From an uncultured Bacteroidales bacterium (GTDB taxonomy: Bacteria; Bacteroidota; Bacteroidia; Bacteroidales; F082), in assembly GCA_947303085.1 (NCBI GenBank), contig CAMYXP010000001.1, positions 62,001 to 126,000 on the forward strand: DNA of 64,000 nucleotides, read 5' to 3'. The notes below the pieces were generated by a model. It made no database searches. It saw nothing but the letters and a program-made list of their open reading frames with translations, and was not told where the DNA came from. Positions 58,185 through 64,000 of the stretch are shown here, piece after piece. Made by a program: the position numbers and the translations under genes. How positions within the stretch are numbered: the first letter of the stretch is position 1; every line of letters starts with the position of its first letter.

Positions 58185-59087
58185 ATGGAAATCACCAAAT
58201 TAAATCAAATGTTCGACGTGCTGAAGAGCCGTCCAAAAAAACGTCTCGTAGCAGCTTTTGCTATGGATGACCACACTGTTTGCGCTGTCAACGACGCTGT
58301 CGACAACGGTCTTATCGACGCCACCCTCATCGGTGACGAGGCGCGTATCGCTGAGATCTGCAAGGCAGAAGGTATCGACATCAAGAAGTTCAGAATCGTC
58401 CAGGAGACCGACGACGTGAAGGCTGCCGCTTTGGCATGCGACCTCATCAACCGCGGCGAAGGCGACATCCTCATGAAGGGTCTTCTCCCAACCGATAAAT
58501 ACATGCGCGCCATCCTCAACAAGGAACGCGGTCTCTGCCCACCAAACGTCACCCTGGCACACGTCGCAGTGATTCAGAACCCTAACTACCACAAGCTTCT
58601 CGTGGCTTCTGACTGCGCCATCATCCCATTGCCTGACCTCAAGCAGAAACAGACAATCTTGAAATATGTCACCACAGTGTCGAAGGCTCTCGGCGTGAAG
58701 ACTCCGAAAGTCGCTCTCGTGACAGCTACCGAGCAGATGAGCGCCGGCATCCCGGCATGCGTCGACGCAGCTATCATCTCGAAGATGGCCGACCGTGGTC
58801 AGATCAAGGGTTGCCTCGTCGAAGGTCCTATCTCTCTCGACCTCGCTTGCGACGCTGAGACAGCACAGATTAAAGGCATGAACAGCCCAGTGGCTGGCGA
58901 CGCCGACTGCCTCGTGTTCCCTAACCTCGAAGCATCGAATGTGTTCTACAAATGCTGCTCGAAATTCGACAAAGCAGAAATCGGCGCAATGCTCATGGGT
59001 GCCAAGGTTCCTTGCGTCCTTTCATCACGCGGCGACACCTCGCTCACTAAGTTGTATTCAATCGCATTGGCAGCATTAATCGCATAA
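58185..59087 (+). CDS. ptb: Phosphate butyryltransferase
   Basis: The 300-residue Pta/Ptb-family enzyme exchanges CoA for phosphate on butyryl-CoA or branched acyl-CoA. The N-terminal stretch RLVAAFAMDDHTVCAVNDAV, GDILMKGLLPTDKYMRAILN (about 90-109) and GCLVEGPISLDLACD (about 207) are typical. The phosphotransacetylase alternative is less likely because butyrate kinase follows after 21 bases. The pair makes acyl-phosphate for ATP formation. Confidence 0.92.
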   Translation: MEITKLNQMFDVLKSRPKKRLVAAFAMDDHTVCAVNDAVDNGLIDATLIGDEARIAEICKAEGIDIKKFRIVQETDDVKAAALACDLINRGEGDILMKGLLPTDKYMRAILNKERGLCPPNVTLAHVAVIQNPNYHKLLVASDCAIIPLPDLKQKQTILKYVTTVSKALGVKTPKVALVTATEQMSAGIPACVDAAIISKMADRGQIKGCLVEGPISLDLACDAETAQIKGMNSPVAGDADCLVFPNLEASNVFYKCCSKFDKAEIGAMLMGAKVPCVLSSRGDTSLTKLYSIALAALIA

Positions 59088-59108
59088 ATAACATAAAACA
59101 TAAAAATC

Positions 59109-60179
59109 ATGTATAAACTGTTAATCGTAAATCCAGGCTCGACATCAACGAAGGTTGCTGTTTTCAATGACAAGGAACAGGTTTTCAAGAAAAACATCAA
59201 ACATTCTGTTGAAGATTTGGCTAAATTCGATAAGATCGCTGACCAGTTTTCTTATCGTAAAGAAGTGATTCTCAATGAGTTGAAAAACGAAGGCGTTGAT
59301 ATTAACGGTCTCAGCGCAGTTGTTGGCCGCGGCGGTCTGCTTCACCCGCTCACATCAGGTGTTTACGAGGTGAACGAAGTCATGCTTCGTGACCTTAAGG
59401 CTGCCACATACGGCGAGCACGCCTGCAACCTCGGCGGCTTGATCGCTAACGACATCGCCAAGGAATACGGCGTTAAGGCATTCATTGCCGACCCTGTCGT
59501 CGTCGACGAGATGGAGGAACTGGCACGTTTCTCGGGTCACCCGTTGTTCCCACGTATCTCTATCTTCCACGCACTCAACCAGAAGATGATCGCCCGTCAG
59601 CATGCTGAGGCTGTTGGCAAGAAATACGAAGACCTTAACCTTATCGGTGTGCACCTCGGCGGTGGTATCTCGGTGGCGGCCCACAAGAAAGGTCGCGTGG
59701 TCGATGTCAACAACGCTTTGAACGGCGACGGTCCTTTTACACCTGAACGTTCGGGCGCTCTTCCGTCAGGTCCATTGATGAAGGCTTGCTTCAGCGGCAA
59801 ATACACCAAGAAAGACGTTGACCTTATGCTTAAAGGACAAGGCGGTTTTGTGGCTTATCTCGGCACCAACGACGCTCTCGAGGTTGAAAACGCAGTGAAG
59901 GCCGGCAACAAGGAATGGGAGAAGGTGTATCGCGCCATGGCTTACCAGGTCGCTAAGGAAATCGGCGGTCTCGCGGCAGCGGCTCTCGACATGAACGTCG
60001 ACGGCATCTTCATCACCGGCGGTATGGCCTACGACAAGACATTCTGTGGCATTGTGACCGAACACGTCGAGAAGATCGCTCCTGTTTACCGTTACCCAGG
60101 TGAAGACGAGATGCTCGCCCTCGCCCTCAATGGCATCATGGTATTGGACGGCAAGGCCGAAAATAAAAAATATGAATGA
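59109..60179 (+). CDS. buk: Butyrate kinase
   Basis: The 356-residue acetokinase-family enzyme makes ATP from butyryl-phosphate. Motifs are NPGSTSTKVAVF (residues ~6-17), GRGGLLHPLTSGVY, HALNQKMIAR, GVHLGGGISVAAHKKGRVVDVNNA (about 178) and DGIFITGGMAYD. Length and the HLGGGISV signature separate it from acetate kinase. Branched acyl groups are accepted by some members. A GGGCGAAT palindrome begins 2 bases after the stop and may end the mccA-buk operon. Confidence 0.95.
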   Translation: MYKLLIVNPGSTSTKVAVFNDKEQVFKKNIKHSVEDLAKFDKIADQFSYRKEVILNELKNEGVDINGLSAVVGRGGLLHPLTSGVYEVNEVMLRDLKAATYGEHACNLGGLIANDIAKEYGVKAFIADPVVVDEMEELARFSGHPLFPRISIFHALNQKMIARQHAEAVGKKYEDLNLIGVHLGGGISVAAHKKGRVVDVNNALNGDGPFTPERSGALPSGPLMKACFSGKYTKKDVDLMLKGQGGFVAYLGTNDALEVENAVKAGNKEWEKVYRAMAYQVAKEIGGLAAAALDMNVDGIFITGGMAYDKTFCGIVTEHVEKIAPVYRYPGEDEMLALALNGIMVLDGKAENKKYE

Positions 60180-60181
60180 TG

Positions 60182-60208
60182 GTAGGGGCGAATATAATTC
60201 GCCCTTAC
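60182..60208 (+). terminator. GGGCGAAT palindrome after buk
   Basis: The 12-bp stem 60182-60193 with 60197-60208 (one G-U pair) has loop ATA. Near copy of the terminator stem at 23917-23948, but the following CACAATATTTTAT is a weak U-tract. The next gene starts 11 bases later. Confidence 0.65.
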
Positions 60209-60218
60209 ACAATATTTT

Positions 60219-61787
60219 ATGCGTCGAATTAAATTTTTAATCCTAACATTATTTGTCTTTGCCTGTTGTGGCGTTTATGCCCAGCAGAACGGCAAGACGC
60301 TTGTCCATATCGAACACGCCGACCATCAGGTCTACGACGAATCGTTCGGTAAGGATGTGGAACGCCTCATCGGAAACGTGGTGCTGCGTCAGGATTCGAC
60401 GTTTTTTTACAGCGACAGCGCGCATTTCAACGAGAAGACGCGTTACTTCGACGGCTTTGGTCATGTTCATATCAAGGTGAACGACACCACCGACATCTTC
60501 AGCGATAAATGTAAGTATGCCGGCGACAAGAAATTTGCCGAGCTTTTCGACAATGTCATCCTTAAAGATGACTCTACAGTGTTGAAAACCAATTACATGA
60601 CCTACGATAGAAATAAGCATCTCGCCACCTATCCGCGTCATGGAACTATTACTCGCAACGATAAAAATCTTGTTTCTGACAAAGGTTATTACCGCGATGA
60701 TATCCAGGTGGCATATTTCCGCAAAAATGTTGTCGTGACAACGCCGAAAAGCCAAATGTTTACTGATACTCTCGTGTATAAGATACAAGAGGAGAAAATG
60801 TATTTTTATGGCCCTACGACGATTTATTATGAAGATAATATCCTTGTGGGAAATTTCGGCTGGTACGACACTCAAAATGAGGTGGCTTATCTCGACAAAC
60901 GTGCCACTTTGAGCAATGACGGCTATTCAATCTCTTCTGACTCAATGTTTTACGATGGAAAGATTGAATTCGCGAAGGCTATGAGCAATGTCTTCATTCA
61001 TGACACCATCAACAAGGCTATAATTGAAGGAAATTATGGTGAGATGTGGAAAAAGTTAGGCAAGAGTTTTGTTACCGACAGTGTGCGAGCGCTTTATTTT
61101 GCTGAGAAAGATACGCTTTTCCTGCATTCCGACACCTTGTTTTTCTTCATGGATACCGTCAATGAGAAGCCGGAGCGGGTTTTGGCATATTACAATGTGC
61201 GTTTCTATCGCAACGACATCCAGGGGAAATGCGATTCATTGAATTATTATGTAGCCGATTCCACAGCTAAGATGCGCATCAATCCAATGATTTGGGCTGA
61301 AAACAGTCAGCTGAGCGGCGATTCAATCAACATTGTTATCGCCAATAGAGCTATCGACAGCGCTTTGCTTTATCCTAATGGTTTTATCATTCAAAAAGAT
61401 ACCATCGAAGGTTTTAACCAGATAAAAGGTAAAATCATGACGGCTTATTTCAAAAATAATGAGCTTGACCATGTTTATGACGATGGTAATGCCGAGACGG
61501 TGTATTGGCTGAGGGAGGAAGACGGCTCGATTATCGGCATCAACGTGTCGCAGAGTGTGGCGATGGATATCAAAATCAAAGATAATCAGATAGTTAGGAT
61601 AAAATATTTCAAAAAAACCACCGAGACTTTATATCCGATTGAGAAGCTGAAGCCGGGGGTGGAGATTTTGAAAGGCTTCGAGTGGAAGGAGCATCTGCGT
61701 CCGGTCGACAAAAACGACATTTACCGCAAGGAGGTGAAAGCGGTTGAAGACACAGGCAAAGGCCGTCGAAAAGGTCGTCGTAAATAA
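60219..61787 (+). CDS. OstA/LptA-like envelope protein
   Basis: The 522-residue protein has a signal peptide (mature end VYA|QQ) and repeated OstA beta units: VLRQDSTFFYSDSAHFNE, VHIKVNDTTDIFSDK, VILKDDSTVLKTNYMTYD, GTITRNDKNLVSDKGYY, VVVTTPKSQMFTDTLVYK. These are short strands of about 30 residues forming a beta-jellyroll bridge, as in LptA and the LptD N-terminal domain that carry LPS. The C-terminal half has extra repeats and a basic tail (GKGRRKGRRK). Length is well above LptA (~185). A role in LPS transport or the outer membrane is inferred from the fold. Confidence 0.85.
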   Translation: MRRIKFLILTLFVFACCGVYAQQNGKTLVHIEHADHQVYDESFGKDVERLIGNVVLRQDSTFFYSDSAHFNEKTRYFDGFGHVHIKVNDTTDIFSDKCKYAGDKKFAELFDNVILKDDSTVLKTNYMTYDRNKHLATYPRHGTITRNDKNLVSDKGYYRDDIQVAYFRKNVVVTTPKSQMFTDTLVYKIQEEKMYFYGPTTIYYEDNILVGNFGWYDTQNEVAYLDKRATLSNDGYSISSDSMFYDGKIEFAKAMSNVFIHDTINKAIIEGNYGEMWKKLGKSFVTDSVRALYFAEKDTLFLHSDTLFFFMDTVNEKPERVLAYYNVRFYRNDIQGKCDSLNYYVADSTAKMRINPMIWAENSQLSGDSINIVIANRAIDSALLYPNGFIIQKDTIEGFNQIKGKIMTAYFKNNELDHVYDDGNAETVYWLREEDGSIIGINVSQSVAMDIKIKDNQIVRIKYFKKTTETLYPIEKLKPGVEILKGFEWKEHLRPVDKNDIYRKEVKAVEDTGKGRRKGRRK

Positions 61788-61825
61788 TTTTGAAAAATAA
61801 TTGTCGGGCGTATCAAAAAAAGCTG

Positions 61826-61833
61826 TAACTTTG
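61826..61833 (+). promoter_or_regulatory. Promoter -7 box for tRNA-Ala
   Basis: TAACTTTG, 16 bases before the tRNA. Confidence 0.65.
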
Positions 61834-61849
61834 CAGCGCAAAAATCAAT

Positions 61850-61925
61850 GGGGTATTAGCTCAGTTGGTAGAGCGTTTGAATGGCATTCAAAAGGTCAGG
61901 AGTTCGATTCTCCTATGCTCCACCA
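61850..61925 (+). tRNA. tRNA-Ala (anticodon GGC)
   Basis: A 76-nt tRNA with encoded CCA. The acceptor GGGGTAT pairs with ATGCTCC, the anticodon stem TTTGA-ATGGCAT-TCAAA gives anticodon GGC, and the T arm is AGGAG-TTCGATT-CTCCT. A strong terminator follows directly. Confidence 0.96.
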
Positions 61926-61957
61926 AAAAAGGTTGCAACACGTTGCAACCTTTTTTA
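61926..61957. terminator. Bidirectional intrinsic terminator between tRNA-Ala and the AsmA-like gene
   Basis: GGTTGCAA-CACG-TTGCAACC (61931-61950) is flanked by AAAAAA and TTTTTT, so it can end both convergent transcripts. Confidence 0.9.
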
Positions 61958-64000
61958 TTATTTCACGTTAGCCTTCAAAGAACTGGAAATGATCTTCTTA
62001 ATCTCTGTGATCTTCTCCTCCTTGTAGTCGCGCTTCTCTGGCTTGAACAGGTTCTTGTGACGGCTTCTTCTCACCTTAAATTTCATGTTATCGAAGTCAG
62101 GGCCTTTGATTTCGACGCCTAACCTGCTGAGAATCGGCGGACTGAGTACCGAGATGTGGTAGTCGTAGCTCATGTCGAGGTTGTGACGGCCGTAGAGCAT
62201 GGCCGAATATCTGTCCATTGAAACGGAGAACGGATAAACGTCGATCTCGTTCTTAAACACCGTAAACTGCACGTCGAGAGAGTCGATCTTGTTGTCGGTT
62301 TTCTTGCGGAACTTCAGCTTTTTCTTGATGGTGTTAAATGTCTCACCGTCGAGAACCACCAAATCTTTTCCTTCGATGCTGCACGCCGCCTTCAAAGTCG
62401 AATACTTAGGTGTGTAGTCTGACTTCAGGTTTGTCTCAGCAGCGAAGTGGAACTCGGCTTGGCCTTCGAACGACTTCAACATCGGGACGATGGTGTCGAG
62501 GTCAGGCATGATTTTTATCATCTCGGCGATGTCGATGTCGAGCAGATGGAAGTCCAATCCAACATACAGATGGTTCTTCCGTTTCGACTTATATATTGCC
62601 GTAAGCTGCATCTTGGCCGCCTCGCTGGTGAAGCCCATCTCTTGCAATACAAGGATGCCGTCTTTGATGGTGAGGTCGCCGCCCACGTTGCGAATCTGCA
62701 TCTCACCGGCCAAAGCGCCTTCAATGGCGGTGTGCAACTTGATATCCACGCCGTAAGGCACCATAAACGGGTTGTCTTCCTTGGCGATGGTATCGACCGT
62801 AACCTCTTCTTCCGAACCCATGCCGTTGAAGATGTCCATGAGCTGGTTTACGTCGGTGTATTTTGAGGTGAATGCGAACTCTCCTTGCAGTAACTCATTG
62901 TTTTTGAAGTGGTTATAGATATTGGTAAGAGTTCCTGCAAGCTCAAAGTCGGAGTTGCCCAGCACTATCTGGCTGTTGCCGATGTTGAGACCTTCTTCGG
63001 TATACGTCATGTCAATCTCAGGGATTACAACCTGCTCACTGAGGTCTTTCATGGCGAAGACAGCGTTGTTGAGGTCGACGTTGAATTTCGGATCCCATTG
63101 TAAAAGTACATCATCCTCCTTCTCGTCGTAGTCGGCGTTCGCGTCGAGTGAGATGGCCTCGGTGGCGAAATACATCTCGTCGCCCATGCTGAACACGAGG
63201 CTGTCGCTGCTGTAGACGGCTGCGTACGAGGTGTTGCCCTCGTTGATTGATGGGAGCATGAACGCGCTGCCTGTGGCATTGTCGGAATGCAACACCATGT
63301 CATCCATGTTGAAGTCAATCCTGCTGAATCCGAAGTCGGCGATGGCTGCCATGGTGGCGTTTTCATCAAGCACGTTCGACACCTGCGCGTCGATGTTGAA
63401 GTCGTTGAGCGCCGCCGTCATCATGTTGGTGATGTCTGCATTGAGGTCGGTGCCGCTGAGTCTCACCTGCGCCAGTCCGCCTTGCAGTATGTTGCCCGAC
63501 GGGTTAGGCAAAGCGAAGTCGACGCTCATGTCGCTGGTGTTAAGGTTGATGGTGTCGCTGTAGGTGATAGCCACATCTTTAAGCTTGAGCTTTCCGCTGA
63601 GCTTGGTGTGCATCAGGTCGGCATTGGCGAACTGGTCGACGGTGCCGCGCACGTTGAGGTCGGCTTTCAAAATGCCTTGCGCAATAAGCTCTTCAGGCAG
63701 GAACGACTTGATATCGTTGAAGTTGACATCGGCCTTGACGCTGAAGTTGCAAAGCATCTTGTCGAGTACGTCTTTCACGGTACCGCTGGCCGCCACCAGA
63801 CTGTGGTTCATGCTGGCTCTCAATGAGTTAACGGTAACGTCCGACTTGCCGTTTAGGTCGAGGTCGGCATGAATACTGGTGTTGACGTTGGTGAGTGGGT
63901 GAGGCAACACCTCGTCCATCTCAAAGAATCCGTCGTTAAGCTTCACGTCGGCGGCAACGACAGGCATTGTCTGCTCGTTGTAAACGCCTTCCACATGTGC
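61958..64000 (-). CDS. AsmA-like protein, C-terminal part (5' end outside window)
   Basis: The minus-strand frame is open through the last base of the window (codons AHVEGVYN before the first internal GTG/ATG), so the gene begins outside. The visible ~680 residues are repeated amphipathic beta strands such as GKLKLKDVAITYSDTINLNT, INIGNSQIVLGNSDFELAGT and GDLTIKDGILVLQEMGFTSE. An AsmA_2-type C-terminal block follows (GLDFHLLDIDIAEMIKIMPD, SFEGQAEFHFAAETNLKSDY). These proteins form periplasm-spanning lipid bridges. The end is basic (RRSRHKNLFKPEKRDYKEEK). Substrate and partners are not evident. Confidence 0.85.
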   Translation of the reverse strand, partial: AHVEGVYNEQTMPVVAADVKLNDGFFEMDEVLPHPLTNVNTSIHADLDLNGKSDVTVNSLRASMNHSLVAASGTVKDVLDKMLCNFSVKADVNFNDIKSFLPEELIAQGILKADLNVRGTVDQFANADLMHTKLSGKLKLKDVAITYSDTINLNTSDMSVDFALPNPSGNILQGGLAQVRLSGTDLNADITNMMTAALNDFNIDAQVSNVLDENATMAAIADFGFSRIDFNMDDMVLHSDNATGSAFMLPSINEGNTSYAAVYSSDSLVFSMGDEMYFATEAISLDANADYDEKEDDVLLQWDPKFNVDLNNAVFAMKDLSEQVVIPEIDMTYTEEGLNIGNSQIVLGNSDFELAGTLTNIYNHFKNNELLQGEFAFTSKYTDVNQLMDIFNGMGSEEEVTVDTIAKEDNPFMVPYGVDIKLHTAIEGALAGEMQIRNVGGDLTIKDGILVLQEMGFTSEAAKMQLTAIYKSKRKNHLYVGLDFHLLDIDIAEMIKIMPDLDTIVPMLKSFEGQAEFHFAAETNLKSDYTPKYSTLKAACSIEGKDLVVLDGETFNTIKKKLKFRKKTDNKIDSLDVQFTVFKNEIDVYPFSVSMDRYSAMLYGRHNLDMSYDYHISVLSPPILSRLGVEIKGPDFDNMKFKVRRSRHKNLFKPEKRDYKEEKITEIKKIISSSLKANVK

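Overview
The window reads as a chromosomal segment of an anaerobic member of the Bacteroidales, probably outside the genus Bacteroides. Almost every clear promoter has a TAnnTTTG -7 box typical of Bacteroidota. Several secreted proteins end in type IX secretion (T9SS) sorting domains, nine predicted mature exported proteins begin with glutamine, and SusC-like/OMP-type barrels, S46 and M49 peptidases and a Na+-pumping methylmalonyl-CoA decarboxylase are present. The species cannot be named from the sequence alone.

Layout. 1-4258: the 3' part of RNase R, a small exported protein, a nine-repeat BspA-like leucine-rich surface protein and class II fructose-bisphosphate aldolase. 4329-8880: a tightly coupled operon of a YfcC-like carrier, a fused oligopeptide-type double ABC ATPase and L-serine dehydratase. 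8881-9368: a GIY-YIG nuclease ORF bracketed by inverted copies of a dispersed palindromic repeat. 9375-17208: ThpR, an LtaS-like envelope sulfatase with two glycosyltransferases, phosphoglycerate kinase, a beta-helix protein and a glutaminyl cyclase. 17244-22027: an outer-membrane barrel and an ECF sigma / putative anti-sigma / DUF4097-like operon. 22090-23891: DUF2461 protein, a small unknown and uridine kinase. 23958-28425: the methylmalonyl-CoA decarboxylase / epimerase operon. 28485-36537: secreted peptidases (M1, S46, M49-like), an M50-like membrane protein and a T9SS protein. 36615-43037: HemW, a Pif1-like helicase, sirtuin, Pth, L25 and Prs. 43150-47387: tRNA-Leu, a possible insertion scar, a DNPH1-like enzyme, GH27 alpha-galactosidase, a broken MATE gene and an iron alcohol dehydrogenase. 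47468-60179: RlmN, an exo/endonuclease-type phosphatase and a split gene set for branched-chain/short-chain acyl-CoA metabolism (MCC beta, enoyl-CoA hydratase, MCC alpha, acyl-CoA dehydrogenase, phosphate butyryltransferase, butyrate kinase), interrupted by GNAT, Fic and T9SS genes. 60219-64000: OstA-like protein, tRNA-Ala and the 3' part of an AsmA-like gene.

Together the genes suggest a peptide- and amino-acid-fermenting life style. Secreted peptidases release peptides, serine is deaminated, branched-chain carbon passes through acyl-CoA dehydrogenase, MCC and hydratase, and energy is gained by butyrate kinase and by the Na+-translocating decarboxylase of the propionate route. This is inference from gene content.

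The most unusual feature is the density of small repeats at gene ends. At least ten copies of a palindromic GTCATTCCGA...GAGGAATCTC element, or its GTCATTTCGA...GAGAAATC variant, occur in 64 kb. They often supply stop codons and once lie inside a coding region. Degenerate seven-base arrays (GGCTAAT, GACTAAA, AACTTTC types) form hairpin terminators and also sit in frame inside an alcohol dehydrogenase. Two GGGCGAAT palindromes also occur. The GIY-YIG ORF flanked by the first repeat is a candidate partner nuclease.
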